Assembly: GCA_006226425.1 (NCBI GenBank)
Contig: SBGX01000006.1
Span: 124,001-188,000 of the forward strand
DNA length: 64,000 bases
Direction: 5' to 3'
From: Bacteroidota bacterium
Lineage (GTDB): Bacteria > Bacteroidota > Bacteroidia > Flavobacteriales_D > Crocinitomicaceae
Each line of letters opens with the position of its first letter. Position 1 is the first letter of the stretch. Positions 27,009 to 35,703 of this stretch are shown here, in pieces. Below the pieces are notes generated by a model. That model was not told the DNA's origin. It saw only the letters and a program-made list of their open reading frames with translations, and did no database searches. The position numbers and the translations under genes were made by a program.

Positions 27009-27016
27009 TATCTTTG
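27009..27016 (+). promoter_or_regulatory. -7 element upstream of metF
   Basis: TATCTTTG, an exact TAnnTTTG match, lies 38 bases before the metF ATG. It probably starts the long run of genes that follows. The leader is too short for a riboswitch. Confidence 0.5.
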
Positions 27017-27054
27017 AAAATTTATAGTAAACAGAACTAAATCGAATCGATTAA

Positions 27055-28005
27055 ATGAAGGTCATTGAACACTTGAATCAGGCGAAATCAACCTTGTTTT
27101 CGTTTGAGATTTTACCTCCTTTGAAAGGAAAGAGCATCCAATCCATTTTCGACGGGATCGATCCTTTAATGGAATTCAAACCCAAATTCATTAATGTTAC
27201 CTATCACCGGGAAGAATATGTGTATAAAGAGCGTGAAAACGGCTTGTTAGAGAAATCAGCCATTCGCAAGCGCCCGGGAACGGTTGGAATTTGTGCGGCG
27301 ATCATGAATAAGTATCAGATTGATGCGGTTCCACACCTGATTTGTGGTGGATTTAGCAGGGAAGAAACGGAAAATGCATTGATTGATCTTCAGTTTCTTG
27401 GAATTGACAATGTCCTGGCCCTTCGTGGAGATTCCATCAAAACGGAAAGCACATTCCGACCACATCCGGACGGACATGCCTATGCCGTTGATCTGATTAA
27501 TCAGGTTCAGGGAATGAACCAGGGAAACTACATGTCTGAAGATTACCAATTGGAACCAACTGATTTTTGCATCGGTGCGGCTGGTTACCCGGAAAAGCAT
27601 TTTGAATCCATGAACCTACAGACAGATTTACAATATTTGAAAGCAAAAGTAGATGCAGGAGCCTCTTACATCGTTACTCAAATGTTTTTTGATAATCAGA
27701 AATATTTCGACTTTGTAGATGCCTGTCGCGCGATTGGAATTAACGTGCCGATCATACCAGGATTGAAACCAATTAAGACCCTTCAACACGCCTCATTTTT
27801 GCCGAAATTCTTCCATATTGATTTTCCGGAAGAACTTTCCAAGGAGATTGTGAAATGTAAGGATAACAAAGCGGTCGAACAGGTTGGAGTAGAATGGGGA
27901 ATCCATCAGTCCAAAGAGTTGAAAGCTAAAAAAGTGCCGTGTATTCACTATTACACGATGTCTAAATCATCTTCTGTAAAGGCAATCGCCAAGGAAATTT
28001 TTTAA
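27055..28005 (+). CDS. metF: 5,10-methylenetetrahydrofolate reductase
   Basis: 316-residue FAD-dependent enzyme that reduces 5,10-methylene-THF to 5-methyl-THF for methionine synthesis. The N-terminal 'FSFEILPPLKGKS' holds the catalytic Glu18. Other family motifs are 'NVTYHRE', 'PHLICGGFSREE', 'NVLALRGD', 'GAAGYPEKH' and 'YIVTQMFFDN'. It is the first gene of the run to ppx and is followed after one base by a secreted protein of unknown function. Confidence 0.96.
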   Translation: MKVIEHLNQAKSTLFSFEILPPLKGKSIQSIFDGIDPLMEFKPKFINVTYHREEYVYKERENGLLEKSAIRKRPGTVGICAAIMNKYQIDAVPHLICGGFSREETENALIDLQFLGIDNVLALRGDSIKTESTFRPHPDGHAYAVDLINQVQGMNQGNYMSEDYQLEPTDFCIGAAGYPEKHFESMNLQTDLQYLKAKVDAGASYIVTQMFFDNQKYFDFVDACRAIGINVPIIPGLKPIKTLQHASFLPKFFHIDFPEELSKEIVKCKDNKAVEQVGVEWGIHQSKELKAKKVPCIHYYTMSKSSSVKAIAKEIF

Positions 28006-28006
28006 G

Positions 28007-28543
28007 ATGAAGAAAATACTTTTTTTATGCCTGCTCATCTGCTCAGGTGTGAAGGCTCAGGGACTTGAACAACTGAAGTTAAGCAACGCATTGATTGTAG
28101 CCCAGCAGGATAAGGCAGAAGATCGTTTTACGATGGAAGTGAATCTGGCGGAAATCTTCGCAAATAGCGGAATCAAGACCATGGCTTCATTGAATTTTTT
28201 GAAGGAAGGTTCTGAAATGACAAGCCTGGCAAAGGATAGTCTACAACAGCTGATCAAAAGCAAAGGGGTGGACACCTATGTTTTGGTTTCGGTCAGAGGA
28301 TATGACAGACGGTTTAAAGAAGCGGAAATGCATGGAGACTTGAAGACGGAGCTGAGTGTGGGACATTTGTACCCGGTTTATCGTGAGGGAATCGCGTCAA
28401 TCACCTTTGAGTTTTTGTTCTTCAGGGATGGGGCTTTTGTGGCGTATGATCAGTTAAAACTTGGGGGAATAGGTTCCCGGGAAAGCGTATTGAAAAAATT
28501 AAGAAGAAAATTACCGAAACGAATCAAGAAAAAATGGAAATAA
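28007..28543 (+). CDS. Secreted protein of unknown function
   Basis: 178 residues with a clear signal peptide ('MKKILFLCLLICSGVKAQ') and a mature part of mixed strand and helix, ending in a very basic tail ('[13 protein letters not shown]'). No domain is recognised. The text 'GVDTYVLVSVRGYDRRFK' suggests an alpha/beta fold. It lies one base after metF and overlaps the DUF2911 gene by 10 bases, so its expression is tied to both. It is probably periplasmic. Confidence 0.7.
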   Translation: MKKILFLCLLICSGVKAQGLEQLKLSNALIVAQQDKAEDRFTMEVNLAEIFANSGIKTMASLNFLKEGSEMTSLAKDSLQQLIKSKGVDTYVLVSVRGYDRRFKEAEMHGDLKTELSVGHLYPVYREGIASITFEFLFFRDGAFVAYDQLKLGGIGSRESVLKKLRRKLPKRIKKKWK

Positions 28544-29403
28544 AGAGCATAGTAAAACAACTGGGAGCCGGAGCAATTGTATCCGGATTTTTATGTGTAG
28601 GAATGGCATTTGGTCAGCAGTTGAAAACACCTGCAAAAAGTCCGCATGCGACTATTTCTCAGGACTTTGGTCTGGAGAAAGTAGAAGTGAGTTATTCAAG
28701 GCCTGCCATGCGCGGGAGAAAGATTTTCGGAACGGAATTGGTTCCCTATGGAACCGTTTGGAGAACTGGAGCGAATGAATCAACCAAAATTGAGTTTGGT
28801 TCCGATGTACGAATTTTTGGAAAGGAATTGAAAGCAGGAAGCTATTCTCTTTACACCATTCCAGGGGAAAAAGAATGGACAATCATTTTCAATAGTAACA
28901 CGACGCTTTGGGGAAAAAATGGGTACAAAGAGGAAGAAGATGCCTTGCGTGTGACCGCTAAAGCGATGAGCTTAAAAGAAAACGTAGAAAGCTTTACGAT
29001 TCAGTTTTCAGAGGTTTCCGATACGCGTATGCTAATGGATTTGAGTTGGGAAAAGACCCTTGTAAGCGTGGAAATCACTGCGGAAATCGAAGAGCAGATT
29101 ATGAAAGACATTGATCAGATCATGTCGAATGATCCGCGTCCGTATTATCAGGCAGCGAGCTACTACTATGAGCACGGAAAAGATTTGGACCAGGCATTAA
29201 GTTGGGCAAATACAGCATTGGAAGGAAATCCGAAAGCCTTTTGGATCGCCCTGTTAAAGGCAAAGATTCAGATGAAAAAGAAAGACTATAAAGGCGCTAT
29301 TGAGACAGCGAAGTTGAGTCAAAAACTGGCTGAGGAAAGAGGAAACCAAAATTATGTTTCCAGAGCAAAAGAACTGATTGAAGAAGCAGAAAAGCAGAAG
29401 TAA
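28534..29403 (+). CDS. DUF2911 domain protein with C-terminal TPR
   Basis: 289 residues: signal peptide (about 1-27), a DUF2911 domain (about 35-165) with '[20 protein letters not shown]', '[20 protein letters not shown]' and '[13 protein letters not shown]', then a region with two TPR-like helices ('[18 protein letters not shown]', '[15 protein letters not shown]'). DUF2911 proteins are common in Bacteroidota and their role is unknown. It is probably periplasmic. It sits between the unknown secreted gene and dut, with overlaps of 10 and a spacer of 2 bases. Confidence 0.85.
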   Translation: MEIKSIVKQLGAGAIVSGFLCVGMAFGQQLKTPAKSPHATISQDFGLEKVEVSYSRPAMRGRKIFGTELVPYGTVWRTGANESTKIEFGSDVRIFGKELKAGSYSLYTIPGEKEWTIIFNSNTTLWGKNGYKEEEDALRVTAKAMSLKENVESFTIQFSEVSDTRMLMDLSWEKTLVSVEITAEIEEQIMKDIDQIMSNDPRPYYQAASYYYEHGKDLDQALSWANTALEGNPKAFWIALLKAKIQMKKKDYKGAIETAKLSQKLAEERGNQNYVSRAKELIEEAEKQK

Positions 29404-29405
29404 TT

Positions 29406-29843
29406 ATGGTCAGGGTAAAAGTGGTAAATAAGTCCGGATTCGGGCTTCCAAAATATGAGACCACAGGAGCTGCAGGCTTGGATGTGAAAGCGTGCCTTGA
29501 AGAAAAGATCGCATTGGCCCCAGGAGAATTTCGATTGGTGAAAACAGGCTTGTTTCTCGAAATTCCAGAAGGCTTTGAAGTACAGGTGAGACCGAGAAGT
29601 GGTCTGGCGTACAAACATGGGATCACGGTCTTGAATTCACCAGGAACCATTGATGCAGATTACCGTGGAGAAGTAGGAGTTATTCTGATCAATCACGGGA
29701 AAGAGGTCTTTGAAATCAGTTCAGGAGACCGAATTGCGCAATTGGTGTTGGCCAAAGTAGAACAAATTGAGTGGCAGGATGCGGACCATCTGGAGGAAAC
29801 GCTACGAGGAGCGGGTGGATTTGGAAGTACCGGTAAACAATGA
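29406..29843 (+). CDS. dut: dUTP diphosphatase
   Basis: 145-residue trimeric dUTPase. It hydrolyses dUTP to dUMP, keeping uracil out of DNA and feeding dTMP synthesis. All five motifs are present: 'AAGLDVKA', '[11 protein letters not shown]', '[12 protein letters not shown]' with catalytic Asp83, 'GDRIAQLVL' and the C-terminal '[11 protein letters not shown]' arm. It is 2 bases after the DUF2911 gene. ung, which deals with the same lesion, is 27 kb away. Confidence 0.97.
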   Translation: MVRVKVVNKSGFGLPKYETTGAAGLDVKACLEEKIALAPGEFRLVKTGLFLEIPEGFEVQVRPRSGLAYKHGITVLNSPGTIDADYRGEVGVILINHGKEVFEISSGDRIAQLVLAKVEQIEWQDADHLEETLRGAGGFGSTGKQ

Positions 29844-29857
29844 GATAAAAGAGTAGT

Positions 29858-30868
29858 ATGAAGATAATTATCCCCATGGCGGGAAGAGGAAGCCGCCTCA
29901 GACCGCACACCCTAACAGTGCCAAAACCACTGATTCCTGTTGGAGGAAAACCGATTGTACATCGTTTGGTAGAAGACATTGCCAGTGTTTGCTCCGAGCC
30001 CATTGAGGAAATAGCTTTTGTGATCGGGGACTTTGGGAGCGAAGTGGAACAGGAACTGATTGCGGTGGCCGAGAAATTGGGAGCCAAAGGAAAGATCTTT
30101 TATCAGGAAGAAGCGCTTGGAACGGCTCATGCAGTCATGTGCGCAGAAGAATTGTTAAGTGGCCCGGTTGTTGTGGCTTTTGCGGATACCTTGTTTCGGG
30201 CAGATTTTAAATTGGATGCCGGGGTGGATGGAATTCTGTGGGTGAAGCAAATAGAAGATCCATCAGCTTTTGGAGTAGTCAAACTAAACGAGGCAGGAGA
30301 GATTGTTGATTTTGTAGAAAAGCCAAAGGAATTTGTTTCGGATTTGGCCATGATCGGAATTTATTACTTTAAGAAGGGTGAGGAACTGCGGGAAGAGATT
30401 CAGTATCTAATTGACAACAAAGTGATTAAGTCGGGCGAATATCAATTGCCAGATGCTTTGAGAAGACTGACCGAAAAGGGGAATAAATTTAAACCGGGAG
30501 AAGTCACTGAGTGGTTGGATTGTGGGAACAAAGAAGTAACGGTACACACCAATCAACGGGTGCTGGAGTACGATCGGGAAAGAGGAGTGTCAATGCAGAG
30601 TGAAACGGCGAAAATAGAGAACTCAGTGATCATTCCACCGTGCCATATTGCAGCAGGAGCAATTGTTGTGAACTCTGTGATCGGGCCTCACGTTTCTATC
30701 GGTAAATCATCCGTGGTTGAGCGATCGATCGTGAAAAATAGTATCTTGCAAAAAGAGGTTAAGCTCACTGATGCGCAGATTGAAAACTCCATGCTCGGAA
30801 ACTTTGCTGGGTATCAGGGAAGATCAAAAGACCTCAGCATAGGTGATTATACACAGATAGAAGAATGA
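29858..30868 (+). CDS. Sugar-phosphate nucleotidyltransferase with left-handed beta-helix tail
   Basis: 336-residue NDP-sugar pyrophosphorylase. The nucleotidyltransferase domain begins 'IIPMAGRGSRLRPHTLTVPK' with the GxGxRLxP..T..KP signature and Lys23. The rest (about 245-336) is a hexapeptide-repeat segment ('NSVIIPPCHIAAGAIVVNSV', 'IGPHVSIGKSSVVERSIVKN'). It makes an activated sugar such as glucose-, mannose- or glucosamine-nucleotide; the sugar cannot be read from sequence. Its stop overlaps the TPR lipoprotein gene by 4 bases (ATGA). Confidence 0.9.
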   Translation: MKIIIPMAGRGSRLRPHTLTVPKPLIPVGGKPIVHRLVEDIASVCSEPIEEIAFVIGDFGSEVEQELIAVAEKLGAKGKIFYQEEALGTAHAVMCAEELLSGPVVVAFADTLFRADFKLDAGVDGILWVKQIEDPSAFGVVKLNEAGEIVDFVEKPKEFVSDLAMIGIYYFKKGEELREEIQYLIDNKVIKSGEYQLPDALRRLTEKGNKFKPGEVTEWLDCGNKEVTVHTNQRVLEYDRERGVSMQSETAKIENSVIIPPCHIAAGAIVVNSVIGPHVSIGKSSVVERSIVKNSILQKEVKLTDAQIENSMLGNFAGYQGRSKDLSIGDYTQIEE

Positions 30869-32574
30869 TCAGAAAACTTACATACCTCCTATTGTTGGTG
30901 CTTGTTAGTTCTTGTTTTGTGTCTAAAAAACAGGGTGGACAAAACGCTGGAACAGAACCGGACAAGGGGTACATTAGTAAGTTTTATGAAGGGCTTAACT
31001 ACAAGCAACAGGGACGTTGGGATCAGGCAATCAAAAGTTTTGAGGAATGTCTTGGAATGCGAAAGGATGATGATGCGGTCTATTATGCCTTATCCCAAAT
31101 CTACTTTGTTAAGAAAGATCTGATTAAATCAAAGGAAGCAATCCGAAAGGCGATTGACCTGGATGGGAAGAATACCTGGTACCTTCAGGAATATGGGTTT
31201 ATGTCCTTTGAAGCGAATGATTTTGATGAAGCAGCGAAGAGCTTTAAAAGGCTGGTTGAACTGGAACCTAGAAATGTAGACTGGCTGCTTTCCTATGGGG
31301 AAGCTTTGTTACAGAAAGGAGATGCTTCTGGTGCACTTAAGGTTCTGGATCAGATTGAAAATCAACTGGGCCCGAACCCGGAGATGAGCATTGAAAAATT
31401 TAGACTTTACAGACAGATCAATAAAGACAATGAAGCAATTGCCGTGTTGGAGCGAGCACTGAAACTCTATCCGGATGATCCGAGTTTGTTAGCCAATATG
31501 GTGGACTTTTACTTTGAGAAGAAGCAGGATGAGATGGCTCTTTCCTATCTGGTTCGATTGTCTGAGTCAGATCCCTCAAACGGGAACGCACACATGGCTT
31601 TGGCACAGTATTATGATCGCCAGGGCAGAAGAGAGCTTTCCTATATGGAGTTGAAAAAGGCTTTTGTATGTGACGACATTGACAAAGATGTCAAGATTAA
31701 GATCATGCTTAGCATGTTTGAGTCGCAAAGCAAAGTAGATCCGGAATTGTTTGATTTAGTAGATGTACTGATTGACAAGTATCCGAAAGAAGCCCGGACA
31801 TATACCCTAAAGGGAGATTTTTTCATGAAACTCGGAGATACTCAACGAGCGCGTGATTACTTTCGGGAGGCCCTGAAGTATGATCAGGGACGCTTTGCAA
31901 TTTGGGACCAGGTGTTGTTGCTGGATTACGATTTCAGGGATTACAAAACCATGTATCAGGATGCCAAAGAATGCCTGAAGTACTTTCCAGCGGTTAGTAA
32001 AGTTTATTTGTTGTTCGGAATTGCATCCAATCAGTTGAAAAGATACGATGAGTCTATTGATGCATTGACAACCGGGGAAGAGCTGGCCGTTGGAGATGAT
32101 CAAATGGCAGGAGAGATTTGTGCCCATTTGGCCGAAGCCTATTTTGGGGTGAAAAAATACCCGGAGGCGAAAAAGTATTACGAAAAGGCGATCAGTCTGG
32201 ACGCTGCAAATATTCTGTACAAGAACAATTATGCCTATCGATTAGCCGCATCCAAAATGGACTTGCAAAAAGCGGAAAGTCTAATTAAACAGGTGCTGGA
32301 ACAGATTCCCGAAGACGGAAACTTCATCGATACCTACGGCTGGGTACTTTTTCAGCAAGAAAAATACGTAGAAGCTCGGAAGCAGTTTGAACGCGCACAG
32401 GGATTTAAAAAGGGGAGTGCACACATCACTGAACACCTGGGAGATGCACTATTCAAAACAGGAGCTGTCAATGAGGCTATTGAGCTTTGGAAGAAAGCGA
32501 AAGAAATGGGTTCGGAAAACAAGAGACTGGACGAAAAAATATCCAAGCAAACGTATTATGAACCTGAATATTAG
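30865..32574 (+). CDS. TPR lipoprotein
   Basis: 569 residues: a lipoprotein signal with Cys17 in 'LVLVSSCF', then an almost continuous array of tetratricopeptide repeats to the end (e.g. 'YYEGLNYKQQGRWDQAIKSF'-like units near 40-60, 'KYPEAKKYYEKAISLD', 'YAYRLAASKMDLQKAESLIK'). It is probably anchored in the outer membrane facing the periplasm, where it would act as a scaffold. It is translationally coupled to both neighbours (4- and 17-base overlaps). From memory, this order (nucleotidyltransferase, TPR, DUF4292, EnvC) recurs in Flavobacteriales. Confidence 0.85.
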   Translation: MIRKLTYLLLLVLVSSCFVSKKQGGQNAGTEPDKGYISKFYEGLNYKQQGRWDQAIKSFEECLGMRKDDDAVYYALSQIYFVKKDLIKSKEAIRKAIDLDGKNTWYLQEYGFMSFEANDFDEAAKSFKRLVELEPRNVDWLLSYGEALLQKGDASGALKVLDQIENQLGPNPEMSIEKFRLYRQINKDNEAIAVLERALKLYPDDPSLLANMVDFYFEKKQDEMALSYLVRLSESDPSNGNAHMALAQYYDRQGRRELSYMELKKAFVCDDIDKDVKIKIMLSMFESQSKVDPELFDLVDVLIDKYPKEARTYTLKGDFFMKLGDTQRARDYFREALKYDQGRFAIWDQVLLLDYDFRDYKTMYQDAKECLKYFPAVSKVYLLFGIASNQLKRYDESIDALTTGEELAVGDDQMAGEICAHLAEAYFGVKKYPEAKKYYEKAISLDAANILYKNNYAYRLAASKMDLQKAESLIKQVLEQIPEDGNFIDTYGWVLFQQEKYVEARKQFERAQGFKKGSAHITEHLGDALFKTGAVNEAIELWKKAKEMGSENKRLDEKISKQTYYEPEY

Positions 32575-33388
32575 ACTCGTACTGCTACTTGGTATAAGCC
32601 TGTCGTTCTTTTCCTGTTCTAAAAAAGTGGTGGGAGAACTTGGTGAAAAACCCGAAAAATTGCCGCGTAGAAAGACAGGAGATTTAATTGCCGCGATGGA
32701 TAGTCTCATGTTGTCACAACCACAAAGTTACTATTGTAAGATCACTACCAAATACAAGGATACAAACAACCAGATAACGCTGAAGTCATCCATCAGGATC
32801 GTTCGGGACAGTGCCATTAATGCCTTGATTAAATACGCGACTTTCCCTGTCGCTAGTGCACTGATTACCAAAGACAGCCTGATCGTCATCGACAAAAGAA
32901 AGAAGTGTTACAAAAAAGGAGAATTGGGTTATTTAAAGGAACAGTTCGGGGTTTCATTTGATTTTTCCAATGTTCAGGAGTTGCTTTGGGCGAAACCAGT
33001 GGGTTATGATCCCGAACAGAAGTACTTTCAAATCCATGACCCCTATCACTACATTATTTCATCCCATCGCAAGCGGGAAATAAGGAAATCGGATAAGAAC
33101 AAAAAGGAAAAATGGCAGGATGATGTCATTTTTAAATACTACATATCACCTGAATTAAACAAATTGGAACGGCTGGAAATCAATAGTAAGTCTGATACAG
33201 CAAATATTGAAGTTCGCTATTTTGAATACGAACAAACGGGGCCGTATTTGTTACCCCAGGAAATGTCCGTATTGATCTCAACACCGCGGAATCGTCTGGA
33301 ACTGAATTTGCGTTATGGCCGGAGCGAGGTGGACGTACCTCAACAAATGATTTTGATTATACCTGAAAATTATGATGAGTGTCCATAA
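32558..33388 (+). CDS. DUF4292 lipoprotein
   Basis: 276 residues from the ATG at 32558, with a lipobox Cys20 in 'LSFFSCSKK'. The mature part reads 'SYYCKITTKYKD', 'SSIRIVRDSAINALIKYATF', 'ASALITKDSLIVIDKRKKCY' and 'GYLKEQFGVSFDFSNVQELL', which is the DUF4292 pattern. The strand layout looks like the LolA/LolB half-barrel (inference). A role in lipoprotein or lipid handling at the outer membrane is possible but unproven. The frame opens earlier at 32387, inside the TPR gene; the shorter start is used because it gives a proper lipoprotein signal. Confidence 0.85.
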   Translation: MNLNIRLVLLLGISLSFFSCSKKVVGELGEKPEKLPRRKTGDLIAAMDSLMLSQPQSYYCKITTKYKDTNNQITLKSSIRIVRDSAINALIKYATFPVASALITKDSLIVIDKRKKCYKKGELGYLKEQFGVSFDFSNVQELLWAKPVGYDPEQKYFQIHDPYHYIISSHRKREIRKSDKNKKEKWQDDVIFKYYISPELNKLERLEINSKSDTANIEVRYFEYEQTGPYLLPQEMSVLISTPRNRLELNLRYGRSEVDVPQQMILIIPENYDECP

Positions 33389-34631
33389 ACTGTTCATATT
33401 ATTAGGAATATTCCTTTGTTCGATCAATCTGAGCTTCGGACAAAAGAGCAAGGATAAACTGAAGCGCGAACAAAAGCGTCTGGAAGAAAAAATAGCCGCA
33501 ACGAAGGATTTACTAGGGAAGACACAAACAAGCGCACAGGCCACGCTAAATCAGCTTAAATTGATTGATGACCAGGTCAAAAGCCGGGAAGCATTGCTAT
33601 TGAACATCGATAATCAAATTCGTGGAGCAGAACTAAAAATAGAGCAGAAGAACGGGCAGATTGATGAACTGGAAAAGAAACTCCTCTCACTCAAGGAACA
33701 GTATCGAAAACTGACGATTTACGCGTATAAACACCGAAACAAAGATGGCCAGACGATGTACATTATCTCATCCGACAATTATTATGAGGCCATCAAGCGG
33801 AAAAAATACCTGGAAAAGGTAGCTGAGATTCAGGAAAAGCAAAAACTGATTATCCGGCAGCACCAAAAACTGGTCGAAAAAGAACGCGAGGAGTTACAAC
33901 AAGAGAAGAGTTATAAGGTGGCTATGATCTCTGAGAAAAAGCAGGAGCGAAGCAAAATTTTGGCGGACAAGAGACAGCAACAGGAAGTTTTCGATGAATT
34001 GAAAAAGGAAGAAAACCGCTTGATGACTGAAATTCGCAAGAATGAGATCAGAAGACAAAAAGTAAAGGCCGAAATCGATGCGGCGATCGCAAGAGAAATT
34101 GAGGCTGCCAGAAAGAAGCGAGAAGTAAAGAAGACGACGAGCAGTACCCCCAAAGAAAAGAAAAGCGCGCCAGTTATCCTCGCAGAACGGAAAGAAGCCG
34201 AACTAAACAGCAATTTTGAAAGCAATAAAGGCAGACTTCCCTGGCCGGTTGCTAAGGGGGCTATTACGGAAAGCTACGGAAAGCATTTGCATCCGACGAT
34301 CAAGAACCTTTACACGCGAAATAACGGAGTGGATATCAGTGCCCCGAAGGGAGCGCAGGTAAGGAGCGTTTTTACTGGGGAGGTGAGTAGTGTTTTTTCC
34401 ATTCCGGGAGCAGGAAAAGTAGTCATTGTAAAACACGGGAATTACCGTTCGGTATATAGTAACCTGGAAGAGGTATATGTATCCGCAGGAATGAAGGTAA
34501 AAACGAAGCAGGCAGTCGGGTCATTATTGAAACTGGACGGCGAAGAACTGTCGATTTCACATTTTGAGATACACAAAGTGGTAGGAAACAATGTAGAGCG
34601 CATGAATCCGGAACTTTGGATAAGCAGATAA
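33372..34631 (+). CDS. EnvC-like murein hydrolase activator (degenerate M23/LytM domain)
   Basis: 419 residues: signal peptide (1-22), long coiled coil (about 25-270), and a LytM domain (about 285-419). The catalytic and zinc-binding set is broken. The HxGxD motif reads 'NNGVD' (Asn317, Asp321), the 'YAHL' His is Asn in 'YSNL', and HxHFE reads 'ISHFE' (Ile395, His397). Such proteins do not cut peptidoglycan but activate amidases in cell separation, as E. coli EnvC does. It is coupled to DUF4292 by a 17-base overlap; a second ATG one codon in is possible. Confidence 0.9.
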   Translation: MMSVHKLFILLGIFLCSINLSFGQKSKDKLKREQKRLEEKIAATKDLLGKTQTSAQATLNQLKLIDDQVKSREALLLNIDNQIRGAELKIEQKNGQIDELEKKLLSLKEQYRKLTIYAYKHRNKDGQTMYIISSDNYYEAIKRKKYLEKVAEIQEKQKLIIRQHQKLVEKEREELQQEKSYKVAMISEKKQERSKILADKRQQQEVFDELKKEENRLMTEIRKNEIRRQKVKAEIDAAIAREIEAARKKREVKKTTSSTPKEKKSAPVILAERKEAELNSNFESNKGRLPWPVAKGAITESYGKHLHPTIKNLYTRNNGVDISAPKGAQVRSVFTGEVSSVFSIPGAGKVVIVKHGNYRSVYSNLEEVYVSAGMKVKTKQAVGSLLKLDGEELSISHFEIHKVVGNNVERMNPELWISR

Positions 34632-34632
34632 T

Positions 34633-35694
34633 ATGAAACAAATGAAATTCAATTCGAAACTATTAGCGGAAATATGTAAAACTCCAGGAGCACCTGGGCA
34701 CGAACAGAAAGTGCGGGAGTTAGTGATGAAGGAACTGGAAGGAGTCGTGGATGAGTTGCGCACAGACAACCTGGGTAACGTTTACGCGATTAAGAGAGGA
34801 AAAGGGAAGAAAAGAGTCATGATTGGGGCCCACATGGACGAGATTGGCTTCATTGTAACCCATATTGACGACAAAGGCTTTATCCGTTTTCATACCCTGG
34901 GAGGCTTTGATCCCAAAACTTTGACAGCACAGCGGGTGATCATCCATGGGAAGAAAGATATTATTGGAGTCATGGCTTCCAAGCCGATTCACGTGATGAC
35001 TCCGGAGGAACGAAACCGGGTGGCGAAGATCAAGGATTACTTTATCGATACCGGACTCTCGAAAGAGGAATTGGAAAAATCAGTTAGCATAGGAGATCCG
35101 ATCACGAGAGAAAGGGAATACATCGAGATGGGGAACTGTGTAAACTCGAAGTCTTTGGACAATCGTTTGGCCGTTTTCATCTTGATCGAAACACTCAAGA
35201 AGCTAAAATCAAAAAAAGTGCCTTATGACATCTACGGTGTTTTTACCGTACAGGAAGAAGTGGGGATTCGTGGAGCTAATGTATCGGCACTGGAAATCAA
35301 TCCGGATTTTGGATTCGGACTAGACACAACCATCGCATTTGACCTTCCTGGAGCTGCGGCACATGAAATGATCACTAAACTGGGGGAAGGGACTGCGATT
35401 AAAATCATGGACGCCTCAACGATCTGTGATTACAGAATGGTTGATTATATGAAGAAAACAGCAGACAAGTACAAGATCAAGTGGCAACCGGAAATTTTGA
35501 CTGCTGGAGGAACGGATACTGCCGGGATTCAACGAATGACGCAGGGAGGATCAATCGCAGGAGCGGTTTCGATTCCAACCAGACATTTGCATCAGGTGAT
35601 CGAAATGGCCGACAAGTCAGACATTTTGGGAAGTATCGAGTTGCTGACCGCCTGCGTAAGTGAGCTGGATAAGTACGACTGGAAATTCAAATAG
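34633..35694 (+). CDS. M42 family aminopeptidase
   Basis: 353-residue metallo-aminopeptidase of family M42 (glutamyl aminopeptidase/endoglucanase-M type), a cytoplasmic enzyme that trims peptides in large dodecamers. Metal ligands and catalytic residues are visible: His67 ('GAHMDEIGF'), Asp176 ('SKSLDNRLA'), Glu208 and Glu209 ('VQEEVGIRGA'), Asp231 ('GLDTT') and a late His in 'PTRHLHQVIE'. It starts one base after envC; whether ATG 34633 or the one three codons later (34642) is used is unclear. Confidence 0.93.
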   Translation: MKQMKFNSKLLAEICKTPGAPGHEQKVRELVMKELEGVVDELRTDNLGNVYAIKRGKGKKRVMIGAHMDEIGFIVTHIDDKGFIRFHTLGGFDPKTLTAQRVIIHGKKDIIGVMASKPIHVMTPEERNRVAKIKDYFIDTGLSKEELEKSVSIGDPITREREYIEMGNCVNSKSLDNRLAVFILIETLKKLKSKKVPYDIYGVFTVQEEVGIRGANVSALEINPDFGFGLDTTIAFDLPGAAAHEMITKLGEGTAIKIMDASTICDYRMVDYMKKTADKYKIKWQPEILTAGGTDTAGIQRMTQGGSIAGAVSIPTRHLHQVIEMADKSDILGSIELLTACVSELDKYDWKFK

Positions 35695-35703
35695 ACTCCG
35701 TAG

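Noticed and set aside
27009-27055. SAM or cobalamin riboswitch before metF
   Set aside because: Fewer than 40 bases separate the -7 box from the ATG, with no folded structure.
32387-32557. N-terminal extension of the DUF4292 frame
   Set aside because: It lies inside the TPR gene and would hide the lipoprotein signal; an ATG at 32558 fits the family.
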